From contig SADC01001323.1 of NCBI GenBank assembly GCA_004194705.1, positions 310,001 to 374,000 on the forward strand: DNA of 64,000 nt, in the 5' to 3' direction. Source of the stretch: Ditylenchus dipsaci (taxonomy: Eukaryota > Nematoda > Chromadorea > Rhabditida > Anguinidae). The first letter of the stretch is position 1. Each line of letters starts with the position of its first letter. The translations under genes and the position numbers were made by a program. The notes below the pieces were generated by a model. It had not been told where the DNA came from, made no database searches, and was given only the letters and a program-made list of their open reading frames with translations. Of the stretch, positions 34,983 through 46,897 are shown in pieces.

Positions 34983-37900
34983 TCAGGGCTTAATATGATG
35001 GTAACCATTAACAACATTATTAATTATATCTCGCTTCCCTCTTCTCCTGTTAGATGCTCTGCGTCTGCTCTGAGTTCTGGACACTCCGCACAGACCACAG
35101 GTCATCGGGCATTGCTGAACTAACAAATATGTAATTATCAGGTTTTTCAGAAAGTTCGGGACCACCCCTGAACACATTTGTTTTTATTTTTCCACTTTGT
35201 TTTTTTAACTTTTTTTGAAGAATAAAAATGCGATAACAAACCAATTATCCATGGGATGCTCTCATTTGTGTTTTATAATCGCCTAATATCAACGAATCAA
35301 ATTCAAAGCTGAAAACATAGATACCACATGCCTTTGGTTAAAAAAAAATCCACGACAAAAATGAAATTGATAGAACTCGGCTGGGAAGTGTTGCGCGGAC
35401 GGGAACTTGCTCCCATCGACTTAAAAATTGCTCCATTAGATAGATTTTTTATAGATTTTAATTGATTTTCGTATTTTTAATTGATTTTTTCGAGTATTTT
35501 CAAGAGGCCATACCTCCACACTCAGAATTTTAAAAACCTTTCTGTAAAATGAGTTTTGTAGCTCTTGAACTGCGCTACAACATGCTGATTGGAATTTAAG
35601 AAAGCACTTTACCCTGAATAAAAATTTTGAACAGTGAAGGTGATAAAAATAATCGTCAACTCTTCAAAATGACCTAACATTCGTTTGAAACCAAATAATG
35701 ATTATTTATATATTATCCAAAAAAACTTTTTATACTATTTGAAATAGAAAGAAAAGGCCTACAAAACCATTTTTTGGAATATTTTTTCGAAAAACATTCT
35801 GGCCCTAAACATTAGCTTAAAAGTCGCCCATAAACTTATTTGTCACCAGTTAGAACACAAAGCGAAGTTCATAATTTATAATTAATTTTCATCGCATTTG
35901 TTAGCATTAGTAGTTGCCGCCAATGAAAAGGCAAAACTTTTTAGAAAAAATCAAAAACAAGTGTGTTCAGGGCTGTTTGCGAACTTATTGAACAACCTGA
36001 TATTTATTTAGGCCGAAACTTAAAAATGCCGATTTTGACTGAAAAGTGCCGTCTTTTTTTCTTTTAGTCAAAGAGGTAAGTATATAAACAATTTATTTCA
36101 AAGTGATAACACTATCAGGCAGCCCTGCGATTCCAGTTTCTAACGGCGTATCATTTATTGCAACATTTTTGCAAAGTATACCCCAAAAAAGTGAAAGAGT
36201 GAACTAAGTTATTTTTCCGACTTGCTTCATACTTTAATGTTTTTGTGCTACATTTTTTAAAGATCTTGCAGCGAACGATACGCCGTTCAAAAGTCAAGTC
36301 GCAAGGCTACCTGATGGCGTTAAAACTTAAAAAAATTGTTTAGATACCTGGCACTATTCAACTTTTCTCTCCAAAACTCGAAAAAGACAGTACTTTTCAG
36401 CTAAAAGACGGCACCTTTCAGTTTCGACCTATTAATATACCTCTTCCATCAACATTTGGTAGAGCTTGTCCTTGCATAAATCCTTGTTGTCAGGGCAATC
36501 CGAGGTGCCATCTTCCAATTTGGCGTCTCGGCATCCTAAACGCTCACAGTTAACACCCAACAAATAATTCTAAAAACACTTAATCCTACCAGCAAATTCA
36601 GGACCAGGTGGCATCATAATACCTAATACCATAATAATACAATACTAATGCACAATACTAGTACTCATAATACCATCGTCTCTGAAGACAGTGTCAGCAT
36701 GAGCCCCCTTCTTGCGACCTTTCCTGTTTTTTTGGTGGTTTAGGGTCAGCTTGAGGTCGAGCTGGGCCTGGAACAATGACTGGGACAGGGACTACTGCAG
36801 GCTGGGTGGCCGAAAGGAGACTTCTGGGGTAGCAATTGCCTTGAAAACACACCAGATCGGCAGTGGGACAGCCGGAGATCTTGTCACAAGCTGAACAGCC
36901 CTGACTTTAACTTGACTTATAGATAGACTGCTACTTACGTCCTTTAGCCATTTTAGGGTCAGGATTGAAAGTCGAAGGCACAGAAGGGTCAGTGTATTTG
37001 CTGGAAGAGGTGGGCAACAAACACACTCCATCTTCGCACTCTTCGCCTTTAAAGTTACTGCAATCCGAATTGGTGACACAGTCCTCTAAACTTGTGTAAA
37101 TAATATGGCATAGAGTTAGGCCTAAGCCAGGCACCTGTTTTAGAGTAATTTGACTAAAAATCCACGAATTTTTAGGTTTTTTGGGTCCGGGCACTCGGTT
37201 TGAAAATTTTCACCTCTATTCTACAATGGATGGGGGAGGGCTTTGTCTTCGTCCCCTATTGTTTTTTATTGTGATTTTTTAGGCTCAGAGTTAGACAAGG
37301 GCTGGCTATGTTAGGACAGACTTTAAAAGGAGTCTGAAATTTGTTTGAATCCGTCCTAACATACGCTGGCCTATCCTTGCCTTAAACTGAATAAGTACTT
37401 AAAAACAACAGGCGGACCAAGGCGAAAAACCCCCATTGTGGAGTAGAGCCAATTTCAGTTCTACTTGAAATTCAAGTATTTGAAACAAAAACTTTGCTTC
37501 GAAATTTTTCAAATTGATTACCCGAATTTCATGTAGGACTTGAAAATTATGAGTGCGCATGTAAGTTGCGAGCTAAGCAAACTAGCGAACAAAACCAACT
37601 AAAAGATCCAGCTCGACCAGTCACACATTGTTTGTTAACACACACCAGAGCAGCACTACAATTGCGGTTGTTGGTGCAGGCAGCACCGACTAGTACTAAA
37701 ATTCAACTGGTCATTTTATCACCTAATACATTGAATATTCAAGATTAGGCACCTGAAGAAGGAACAACATAGTCCTCACACTTCTTCTTTCCGACATCGC
37801 ATTTGAACTGCGTAGGACCTCGTTTGCAAGCAGGATCGTCAATTCGATCGCAATCAGGGTTGTCGCACTCCAAGGCATCCTTCGTATTACATTGTTTGCC

Positions 37901-38057
37901 TGTAGCATTTGCTTTGGATGGTGGACACTTAAAGCCGATGCAAGCTGCAAATGAACAAGTTGCGAAAAACTAAAAAATAAATCAGAAATGATTACGCCAA
38001 TTAGCTTGAGCTACATTCAAGCAGCAAGTCAAGGTGATTAGCAGCACACTTAATAAC
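34983..38057 (-). CDS. Secreted Cys-rich protein with C-terminal ShKT domain
   Basis: Six exons, minus strand: 38057-37996, 37944-37753, 37085-36939, 36890-36674, 36535-36441 and 35114-34983. Exon 1 is a signal peptide (MLLSVLLITLTCCLNVAQAN). Three repeated cysteine modules follow: CIGFKCPPSKANATGKQC.., EDCVTNSDCSNF..EECEDGVC and CDKISGCPTADLVCFQGNCY. Then comes a Pro/Val linker (PVPVIVPGPARPQADP), a basic KGRKKG patch and a ShKT module (CRDAKLEDGTSDCPDNKDLC; CPMTCGLC). The tail ends in a basic RRRASNRRRGKRD stretch. ShKT domains are common in secreted nematode proteins, often with proteases. None is visible here, so the role is unknown. One frame slip lies in the seven-base A run (T on plus, 36727-36733). 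The first modules resemble EB or Kunitz-like extracellular repeats only in Cys spacing. Splice phases match through all exons. Confidence 0.82.
36005..36430. repeat. Imperfect palindrome in the ShKT gene intron
   Basis: GGCCGAAACTTAAAAATGCC and AAAAGTGCCGTCTTTTTTT at 36010-36060 pair with AAAAGACGGCACCTTTCAG and TTTCGACC at 36400-36428. Inner pairs are GGCAGCCCTGCGA / CGCAAGGCTACC and AACGGCGTATC / GATACGCCGTT. The termini repeat AGTGCCG-type units. Decayed non-autonomous element. Confidence 0.55.
37278..37384. mobile_element. Short palindromic MITE (GGCCAGCGTA family)
   Basis: GTTAGACAAGGGCTGGCTAT and the right TAACATACGCTGGCCTATCC, plus the end CTTGCC. In the intron between exons 2 and 3 of the ShKT gene. 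Confidence 0.75.
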
Positions 38058-38118
38058 ATACTTTGCAATTGGACTACAGATCGATTTGAAAAATGATGGT
38101 CTTTTTGGGAAGATTAGC

Positions 38119-38127
38119 TTATTTATA
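38119..38127 (-). promoter_or_regulatory. TATA box, minus strand
   Basis: Minus strand reads TATAAATAAG about 62-70 nt upstream of the ShKT gene ATG at 38057. It fits a TATA box with a short leader. Untested. Confidence 0.5.
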
Positions 38128-38129
38128 CC

Positions 38130-38828
38130 TGAATGAGGAAGCGAAAAAATCATGCATATTTGGCTAGTGATGGTCTGAAACAGATTGTGTTAGCTGTAAT
38201 ATGAGTTTGGGAATGGCCATTGTCCACTTGGTCAATATTGATGATATAAGTCTTTGTCTTCAGCCTTATTTGTTGCTTATATGCTTTTATGTGCAAGAAG
38301 ACAATATACCAATTAGCAAGGCTGACCAAACAAACAATTTTGTATATTTTACGCATATTCCGCAGCAAAATAATTTCATATTTTAAATAACGAAAAAATA
38401 TTTACTGCAATCTAGACAATGTGCAACTTGTGACCTGTTAGGGCATCTCTCACAAAGTCGCCGATTCCTTAGTCGACAATGACCTATTCATTTCCTCTTC
38501 TTTGTCAAGATATCTATTTTTATTCTTTCAGATTATTATTTGTAACAATATTTCGATCAAATGCTTGCAGTGGTTTGCCATAGAAACTATCATATCAATA
38601 CCGCCACTATTAAAATCAGTCAAAACAAGACCGACTTCTTTTTCGTCAAAATTGTGTATGTATGGCTCAGAGTGAACAAAACCACTCCTGCCTTTTTCAT
38701 GTTTGCAAATACAGCATCAGCTATTGACTTGAGACATGTTGAATTTTTTAACGATTCAAAACACACAACTTCATTGATTTTATATCGTATTTTTACAAAA
38801 ATAGCAAGAATAATTCAAATTAATTAGA
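38130..38828. other. Intergenic between ShKT and thioredoxin genes
   Basis: AT-rich 3' flank of thioredoxin and 5' flank of the ShKT gene. The 88-residue plus-strand ORF at 38561-38827 has no recognisable domain and is probably chance. Confidence 0.4.
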
Positions 38829-39348
38829 TTATTTGTGGTGCTTTTCTAGAGCAGCTCTAAGATCAGCTTCATTGTTGCCTTCGATCATTTCCTAAAAACC
38901 ACACATTATTCTAGAATAAGTGAGTCACCCACCACTTGGTCGTTGTTCTTTATGAAAACAAATGTAGGCATCACTTTCACGTCGTATTCTCCAACGAGCT
39001 CTTCATGCTCTTCCACATCCAACTTTACAAATATCATTTCAGCATATTGTTCTGCCATTTTCTAATTTTTTTATGAAAAATCAACAGTTTCTTAAGTCTT
39101 AAAATGATTTTACATGGAACTTAGGTCCCATCATGCGACAAGGACCACACCAAGTGGCGAAAAAGTCAACCACGACCATTTGTCTAAAATTTAAAAAGTT
39201 CTAAGAAGTCAACCAAGACCAAATTCAAGACTTAGATTTGGATGCATTTTTCAAGATCTTCTCAAATTCATCCTACAAAAACAATTTTTTCCAACTGTAA
39301 ATTAATGTACAACTAACTAACCGTGTCTTTAGGCTCTAGCACAACCAT
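38829..39348 (-). CDS. Thioredoxin
   Basis: Five exons, minus strand: 39348-39322, 39272-39232, 39183-39114, 39061-38933 and 38891-38829, all with GT/AG borders and introns of about 40-50 nt. Encodes roughly 109 residues, the normal thioredoxin length. The N-terminus is [18 protein letters not shown]. Then [20 protein letters not shown] with the catalytic WCGPC dithiol, [20 protein letters not shown], the cis-Pro loop [11 protein letters not shown] and a C-terminal [13 protein letters not shown] helix ending KHHK. It reduces protein disulfides with NADPH-thioredoxin reductase in the cytosol or nucleus; no signal peptide is visible. The donor of exon 4 is uncertain by a few bases (GTG^GTGGG or GTGGTGG^GTGAC). 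No frame breaks were found. Confidence 0.93.
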
Positions 39349-39799
39349 TAAAATTTAGTATCGACAGAGGAATTATTAATAAGAGTTTGGGTTGGAAGCA
39401 AGTTGGGTTTCCTAACTGGCTGTAGAACTTTTTTGTTGCCAAGGCTACTGGGAAAAACTTTTTGGTTTGTTGTGCGCATGACAGTTCTTATATTGTGCAA
39501 TTTCTTTAAAAAAAACTCCAGACTGATAGCTGGCACAGCAGCAAAACAATTTAAGAATAAAGGCTCAGAGGCTCATTGAAATGCGCATCGTTAAAATTTT
39601 TAGTTTACAGACACAAACATGATCCCAGTCCTGTTTGACCATTTTTTTGCTTAAAATCTTGTCTTTAAATCCTGCCTGTTCAATTTAAAATGTCCTAGCT
39701 CTAACTTTAAGACGAGAAAACCAGAAGTCTGAACGAGAGATGAAAAACAAGACATCATAAATGAAAACGCAGTTAAATAACTTTTACAGAAATCCTGTT

Positions 39800-39885
39800 T
39801 TTTACCATGATTCTGGAGTAAATTTGACGAAGGTAGCACCATCCACACAAAATTTATCGATAGCAGCTTTTCTCACAACACACAA
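39800..39885 (-). other. Possible 5' exon, minus strand
   Basis: One frame reads VVRKAAIDKFCVDGATFVK then FTPES before a GTAAAA donor. It looks protein-like, but I cannot place a start or a following exon with confidence (an exon-like block may exist at 39650-39720). It lies upstream of thioredoxin on the same strand but is not needed for it. Confidence 0.25.
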
Positions 39886-40445
39886 CACAAGAACATAGTG
39901 ACCGCGCCGTCTTCTCGCTGTCCGAATGGCGCCAAAAAGTAGGACGGTCAGACGGCCGCCGTCCTGCGAAAAAAAAGAGGACGGCCAGCCAAAGGCCGGT
40001 GATTTTTTTGACTAGAATGGCTGGTTGGAGGCCGGAGGTAAAATTCAGTTAAAAACGCGGCATACGGCCGAAATTTTTTAGACCGGACGAACTTAAAATT
40101 TTCATGTCTAGAAGCGGCAGGAAAAATCACAGTAAAACTGTAGATTTTACTGTGATTGAAAACTCATAAAAAAGGTTTGAAAACACAACATTTTATTAAA
40201 TATTTTAAAGAGTTAGCAGTGATTTAAAAATCACAAACATTGGCATCGGGAAGAAGGCTTGAAGTCAAGCACCCTTCTCAGCTATAACTGCCGACTATCC
40301 TGCAGCCGACTATCCCAACGAAAAACTTACCAACGCGAAAGACTCGCCGACGTCAGAACTCGCCAACGCAAAAATTCGCCAACGGCAAAACTCGCCAAGA
40401 GTAATATTTAATTCGGCCCGCTAATCTCTGAAAAAAAAGGCCGTG
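39886..40445. other. GC-rich repeat-bearing flank of the retroelement fragment
   Basis: Higher GC than neighbours. At 40310-40405 the short unit CTCGCCAACGCAAAA recurs about five times with variable bases, the same style of degenerate array as elsewhere. A small hairpin AAATCACAGTAAAACTGTAG/ATTTTACTGTGATT is at 40126-40160. Confidence 0.45.
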
Positions 40446-40850
40446 GCGTCCATCCTCAGGAAAACTTGCCTAGAAATGCCAAGGACTGAGAGCCAAGCCC
40501 TACTGTCTCCCAGACTCACCCGACCTCCCGGCCAACAGAGTAGCCAGAAGTAGGCCTTTCGCTCACTGCTGAGTAGACCACTTCGGACCGGTCAGCGTGA
40601 GGACCGAGCCGGTCATCAACGACAAGACAACCAGGAGCTTTAAAAAGGTCTGGGTAGCCTTATTTACCTGCATGGTCACCAGGGCCATACACCTCGAAGT
40701 GGCCCAGGACAGCACAGCCCTCATTTTCCTGCACACTCTGCGACGGTTCATTGCCCGCGAGGCGTTCCCCAGACCATCACTTCCGACAACGGCAAAAACT
40801 TCACGGCAGCCGCCGGAGCGCCCACCTGCCGAAGGCGAAATTCGCCAATG
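40446..40850 (+). pseudogene. BEL/Pao-type retrotransposon integrase fragment (decayed)
   Basis: A plus-strand frame starting near 40526 reads DLPANRVARSRPFAHC, a TGA stop, then VDHFGPVSVRT, KKVWVALFTCMVTRAIHLE, and after a frame slip near 40772 ITSDNGKNF. These are the integrase core of BEL/Pao elements: the first catalytic Asp in the DxFGP motif, TRAIHLE, and the second Asp in SDNGKNF. The third residue (Glu) region, reverse transcriptase, protease, gag and LTRs are not seen. The in-frame stop and slip show it is dead or poorly assembled. It is clearly more GC-rich than surrounding DNA. Upstream of 40526 only low-similarity sequence remains. Confidence 0.75.
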
Positions 40851-41194
40851 GCAAAACTGGCCAACGATGAACTTGCCAACATAAAAAATGGATTTAAATG
40901 CACCACTATGGCCGGTCCCAAGGGGCCGCCGCAGAATCGAATTTCTTCGAATTTCAAATCTCAAATTTGGATTTTTTTCTTTTAATTTCGAAATAACAAC
41001 AAAATTTTGCCCGTGGGCTTGTTTTGTATATCCTTGTCGAAATTAAATAGGACACTTTTCTCTAAGCAATAACACACAAAAACCCAAAATAACGCTCATT
41101 TACTGTCATATTATTTAAAAAAATTAAAATTTGACCACCGAGTTTGAATTGTTGATATCAGAAAGACACGACCATAGAATCCGATTTCTTGTTA

Positions 41195-41635
41195 AAGGAG
41201 GGGGGGGGCTTCTACGGCTACTTTTTGACATTGACTGCTACTTTACTTCATAAACATTTTTTTCACATATTTTATTTTCTCATCTCAAATGTTTTTACAC
41301 TGTTTTGTAGGTGAGATTTTTCTCTTTCGATTGAGCGGTCAAAAAGCCTGATTACAGATAATTTTTGCAAAAATCAAAACAAACTAACACTAAAAACATT
41401 GGTTTTCTACCTAGGTATTTTTAGTGGAGTTTCACCTTATATTTGGTGTGACTCTCTCGAAAAATTTTTTAATTAGAGTGTTTGACCATTTAATCGAAAG
41501 AGAAAAATCTCAGCTACAAAACGGTGTGAAAACATCTGAGATGAGAGAACAAAATATGTGAAAAAAATGTATAAGAAGTGAAGTAGCAGTCAATGTCAAA
41601 AAGTAGCCGTAGAAGTCCCCCCTTTAAAGTTAGTC
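41195..41635. mobile_element. ~440-bp hairpin element
   Basis: Left GGAGGGGGGGGCTTCTACGG, CTACTTTTTGACATTGACTG, TTTTTCTCTTTCGATTGAGC; right complement TAATCGAAAGAGAAAAATCT, CAGTCAATGTCAAAAAGTAG, CCGTAGAAGTCCCCCC. Arms are about 180 bp. No ORF. Confidence 0.75.
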
Positions 41636-42499
41636 CAGAGAAACTTTCTAAAAAAGACAAGGACCTTCAGAAGTCAACAACCTATTTGTCATTAGAAAAA
41701 ACCAGCTAGACTTTCTTTTTACATCAAAAGATTTGTATGACAAGCAGGAAGCATATACTACTACTTTTTTACTTGACATAATCTCCTCATTCGTATAATC
41801 ACAATTTAATAGTATTTGTTTGTAACAATAACATAATACCACTTCTTATATAAACGCTAAAAGGTTTCTTGTAGTTGAACTCTTTTTTTTAGCAACTATC
41901 ACTTTTAAACTTCTGTTAAAACAAAGTTGTTAGACTTGTAAACGGCCACGTAAGTGTGTGTTTTTATATTTGCAATGAGCTGAAGGCTCAGAGTTTGCTT
42001 TAGCCAAACAACCAATTTGCAATTTTCCTCATGACTGAGTTCAGCGTTGATTTTCGTAGAATAATCAGTTGTAAGAATGCAAAAGACATTATAGTTTGGA
42101 AAAATTGATTTGAAAAAGCCTTTTCACAGTTTTGTTTTTTATTAGGCTGAGAAAGAATTTTTTACTCAAATAATATGTTATTGCCCCGGAAAGAATTGAG
42201 TTAGTTATATTTTCGCTTAAAGGCACATTAAATGTGTTATTTATTCGTAAAATGGGTCTTTATATGTTCGCGGGACCCGCGAAAATTTTTGCTTTTCAAA
42301 AAAATTTCAAATTTTCAAAAAAAATTCTCATCGCAAATTGAGTCGACATGTTGAAACGTTTTTCAAAAAACGCGTTCTATAAAAAATTATGACCAAAACA
42401 AAAATTCCAAAAATTTAAAAACACTTTTTGGAGTGATTCGTGTCTCAGGTATGTATGTGTGCGCATATCAATTCTAAGTTTCCTGGAAGTCCTAGGCTT

Positions 42500-42610
42500 G
42501 GAGTAGCGTAAAAACAAGGATGCAAAAACGAGGATGGCAAAAACAGGGATGCAAAAACGAGGATGGCAAAAACGGGGATGCATAAAAAGAGATGACCAAA
42601 ATAGAGATCA
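42500..42610. repeat. Degenerate tandem GCAAAAACGAGGATG repeat
   Basis: At least seven copies of (G)GCAAAAACNGGGATG/GCAAAAACGAGGATG with slight variation, running into CATAAAAAGAGATGACCAAA. No gene. Style matches other short arrays in the window. Confidence 0.7.
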
Positions 42611-44211
42611 AATCCGTCTAATATCAGTAAAATGTTTGTGCTTGATTTTTAATTTTTCGGGGTTAATCTGGGTTAAGGAACCAACTTTGTGATCAGAAGC
42701 CTCCCAATACCGTTATGTCGTCCACTTAGATCACAATTATTTTCATTTATTGGTTCCAAACTCTATTTTCTGCTCTAATTCGAGCATTTTAAAGATTGTT
42801 GTATTTTTTGTAAACTTTTTTCTGCGTCTCCGTTTTGGTCATCAACTTATGTGATTGTAGAAAAACAAATAGACATGCATCTTTCAATGCAAAATGGCAA
42901 TAGTGCTGTTGTTTTGGCTTTTCAGTATATGAGACCACATTTTTTTTTTGAAAAACACATATAATACTTTAAAAATACCATCATTTTGCTTTTAAATCAA
43001 TTGGCCAAGCAGCAGCCACTTTGAGCTATTCCAAGTATACTTAGTATTTGCTGTTAACAACCATCATGTTTGGTGTGCCCCCCCTCTACTAATGGCCTTT
43101 GCTGAAGATGCCAGCAAAAAGCCCATCTTACATATATAAATGTTGTGCTGGGGTATTAGCAGCAGCAGAGGGGAGAGCCGCACAAGTAGTAGAAGATGTC
43201 CCTCTAATAAGTGGCTCCGACATTGCTTGGCATGTCCCCCTAGCAAACCTAAACTCTTTTTTGGAGTGGGTTGCTCTTTGCTTGCACACACGCGCAAATT
43301 TGTTTGTTTTTTAAATGGAGCAATATTTAAAAAGAGAAGATGGAACCTCTGCAGATCGCACCTCAATTCTACCAAATCTAATATTGATTTCAAAATTTGC
43401 TTTTTAGTGATTATTCTCACAAGGAGGATGAATCTCAATTGTCAGCAATCTCACTTATTCAATGCATGCAAAAATATGTATTCCTAAAATTTTAGTCAAG
43501 AAAACTCTTAACGGTGCGTTTTTGGCTCTACAGTCGTCTCTCAAACTTCACCGTCTCCATTTAGAATTTTTGTATACAATTTTCGGCTCTTTTTTCGAAA
43601 TATTGACTGAAAATAGAGGTGATATAACATAAAATAGTGGCCGTCACTCCCAAAAGTTCGTTCCCGCCTAGGGTCCAACACTTTTTTTAGCTCAATTTGT
43701 GAATTTTTTTGCCAAAACAGATTTGTCAGTCTACTCCGAAATATCGCAAGGATTCCGATTTCGCCGATCGTTTCTCAAAAAAAATTTTGGCTATTAAGAC
43801 CCGCGCCTCTTGATAAGCCGTCACCCTATTTTGAAAATACGGGTGTTTTCGCCTTGGCCACTTTGCGGATTTTTTTGAGAATTTGTTGGACATTCTTTTG
43901 TTTTCTTTATGGTTCGAATCCCCATCGTTGTGAAATTTTTATCACATGTTATTTGACAATTACAACAATAATTGTCAGCGAACCGAGCTAGATTATCAGG
44001 CCTGATTCCACAATCCTAATGGCTAAGCTACAGTTAAAAGAAAGAATGGAAATTTGACTTTCGTCCGAAAATCAGTAATTTTTGTGAATCAAGCTATCCA
44101 AGCTACCCGATTCCTGAAGTAATTTTTGACGTTATGTCTATTTCTATTTGATGACGATTCTTTTTATGAGGTACCTCGCGTATTTCTGAGTCTAGAAAAT
44201 GGCTATCACTC
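42611..44211. other. No gene supported; family S remnant
   Basis: AT-rich. At 43650-43830 there is half of a family S hairpin (CCAAAAGTTCGTTCCCGCCT, CCAACACTTTTTTTAGCTC). A possible exon-like plus-strand ORF at 43099-43314 contains LAAAEGRAAQVVEDVPL but lacks a partner. GGTTCGAATCCCC at 43912 resembles a tRNA B box without an A box. Confidence 0.35.
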
Positions 44212-44413
44212 TTTAAAGGACCATAGCCGTCGCCGACAACGAGAATTTCAAATGTTTGAATTCGCACGGGACAGTTCTCTTTGGTCTCGCACTGTAATCT
44301 TTTGACTTGCTTCGAATGACTCAAAAGAGTACAATGAAAGACGAAAGAGAACTGTTCCGCGCAAATTCAAACATTTGAAATTCTCGTTGTCGGCGACGGC
44401 TATGGTCCTTTAA
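44212..44413. mobile_element. Palindromic MITE (TTAAAGGACCATAGCCGTCG), second copy
   Basis: Same 200-bp palindrome as 16939-17140, with minor substitutions: GAATTCGCACGGGACAGTTC versus CGCGCGGGACAG, and GAGAACTGTTCCGCGC. Confidence 0.85.
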
Positions 44414-44746
44414 GGCGAATTTTTGTATACTGAATGTTTTTGCGAAGAATCTTAACCCAAAAGTTATGCATGTTCAAAGGCCCTGCTGATTTTTGAAAAA
44501 ATTGCTTTATTTTAAGTGTGGAATATAAAACTATGTTGTAGAGCAGACTAAGAGCTAACAAACTCATTTTCAGAATAATTTTTAATGTAAAAATGCTGAG
44601 ATATAGCTTTTAAATATATCACCCCATGAAAACCAACTAATTATGAAAACCAGATAATTTTTTTTCTAAAAGTTGTCAGGAAAGTCTTCACTTAAAAGAT
44701 AGCTGAGACAATATGCTACATTCCAAGTGGTTACTTGGTCAGATAT

Positions 44747-44979
44747 TACCGTATTCTTTCTAAAAAGCGCCCCTAGTTCAAAATCGTTTTCTTGGCATTG
44801 TGTTTTCGACCGAATTTTTGAAGACTGCTCTCCGACAAGTTACCAATCAATTTATAGCCAGTGCGATGACCTACAAAATGAGTGGTAACTTTTCTAAAAA
44901 CATTACTCAAAAAATAGGTCAAAACACAATGCCAAAACACGATTTTGAAAAGGGGCCGCTTTTTAGAGAGAATATGGTA
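44747..44979. mobile_element. Hairpin MITE, family A
   Basis: TACCGTATTCTTTCTAAAAAG at the left and TTTTTAGAGAGAATATGGTA at the right. CAAGTTACCAATCAATTT and ATGAGTGGTAACTT pair inside. No ORF beyond chance. Confidence 0.75.
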
Positions 44980-46572
44980 TGAACAGAGAGTAGGTCAAAA
45001 AACTCCAAGAATAGTTAATAATGGACAAAAAAATAAATTTCGAATATTGTCAAGATCTCGGTTTTTTATCCTAATTACTTTTCGACTGCACTTTCATGAT
45101 AAGAACAACTATTTACCACTGAGAATGACTATTTTAGCTGAAAGGAAAAATTTTGATTGTATAAAATTAATTGGGTCACAAATAGGTTGAAGGGTTATGA
45201 TTTTTAAACGCAGCGGCATTTCGAAAATTCGAATTAGCTGAAGACACTTTTCTATTCTAAATATATCCAACAATTTTTTAGAATTAAAAATTTTGTGTAT
45301 TGTACGAGAAAATCTAAAAAAGATACAAGAAAGATATAAGGCAGTGAAAGTCTAGATTGTCTGACCTGGCAACGTTAAGCAACCTTGGGCTAGACTAGTT
45401 TTCGGCTCAAAGTTTTGGAAAACTTAAGATGTAAAAAAATTCGAAAAATAATTTTTGAATATGTTCAGAGTGAAAAAGCGTGCCCCGCCGATTTCGGAAA
45501 TCACGCTGCGTTTAAAAACCATGGTCCTTCAAGGTGCTGATTTTATAGATTTTTTTAATTATTATTTTGTCTTTTTGTATTCACTACTCATATGTAAATG
45601 ATTCATTTCTAACTACAATCTAGAGAAACCTGTCACCTAAGATTTTTTCCATATTTATTTCCTGGCGATAGTGGCAGTATATTTGGCTTGTGGTTGTGTT
45701 TGTCGAGAATTAGTGCTTCAATGCATTTTTTAGCAGTAACTTCTTGTTCTTCTTGTGCTTCTTAAGCCGAAAATTATTCATTCTATTTCCAGGAAGGCAA
45801 CAAAACTCTCTCACTTAGCTTGCTTTAGTGGTGCTCTAAACGCGATATTAACTACTACTTTTCGCTATTACACAACACTTTTTTGACTAATTCAACATTA
45901 ATTAGTCTCATTTTTTAGAATTTTAATGATATTAATGTGCCAGATAATTTGTTTCACTTGTTTTAGAACTTTACACTTGAAGTGTTGAGTGGGACATAGT
46001 CTTTAGGTACCTTCTCTTTTGTTCTTTTTTTCAGGCTGAGGCCAGAAATTCATGTTTTTTAGGTACCGCTAGTTATTTACTGTACTGTCTTTAACACTGC
46101 TCGTTATTAGAGCCTGCCGAAAACGGCGATATTTTCTAACCACAAGAAAAATACTTTGGTTTCCCGTGTTATTCCTTGAATATTTTAATATGAAACGTAG
46201 CGTAAATTTTCAGAAAAAATTTTTTAGGCAAAAAAATTAAATAAGGGGATGGGGAATTTCGGGACCAGATTTTTGCTATGCTAATACTCACGGTGATTTT
46301 CCTTGGTCCCCCTATTGTTTGCCTGCCTCTTTTTCTCTAGCATTTATTGCTACAGGTGGTGAATGTTCACTAGTACCGTTGAAAATTGGCGCTACTACAA
46401 AAGAACAATTAAACGTTTGGTATAAATGAACGATTCGATTTTCAGAAATTTGGAAAGAAATTCATTCGGTCAGAAAATCCATTCCAAGAAAAGGACTGCT
46501 TTAAACCGACCTCGCAGTGGCTAACCAACCACTTTTATGGCGAAATCGGTTAAGGACATATAGTTTTCTTTG
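44980..46572. other. No gene seen
   Basis: AT-rich, probably upstream region of the GPCR or intergenic. Polypyrimidine and short repeats only. Confidence 0.35.
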
Positions 46573-46817
46573 TTTAAAGGGCATACCAGCGCGTTACACT
46601 GCAAATTAAGGCGGGCACCAGCACTTATTCAAAAATGGTTCTTGTTTTCACTCGTTTCAACTCAAAACTGATACTTATGACCTTATCCTACTTTTAAAAA
46701 GTAGGCAGAAAGCTTTCGTTGCATCACGTAGAACGCTTATAAAAACTACTCAAGAGAGAAATAAATTGCTGGTCCCCGCCTTAATTGCAGTGTAACACGC
46801 TAGTATGCCCCTTTAAA
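46573..46817. mobile_element. MITE of the TTTAAAGGGCATACCAGCGCG family (short)
   Basis: TTTAAAGGGCATACCAGCGC, GTTACACTGCAAATTAAGGC at the left and the complement GCAGTGTAACACGCTAGTAT, GCCCCTTTAAA at the right. The 1.55-kb element at 50499-52052 has the same terminal sequence. Confidence 0.8.
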
Positions 46818-46897
46818 TAAATTTCCTGACCAAATGAGTTTTTTGCAAATGTCTGAAAATCGCACCGTTTGTTTTGCCAAACGTTAAATTGTTTTTT

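Noticed and set aside
40563..40964. 133-residue minus-strand ORF
   Set aside because: Antisense shadow of the integrase fragment on the plus strand, which has the catalytic motifs.
43900..43935. tRNA B-box-like GGTTCGAATCCCC
   Set aside because: No matching A box or acceptor stem upstream, and no intron that would fit.
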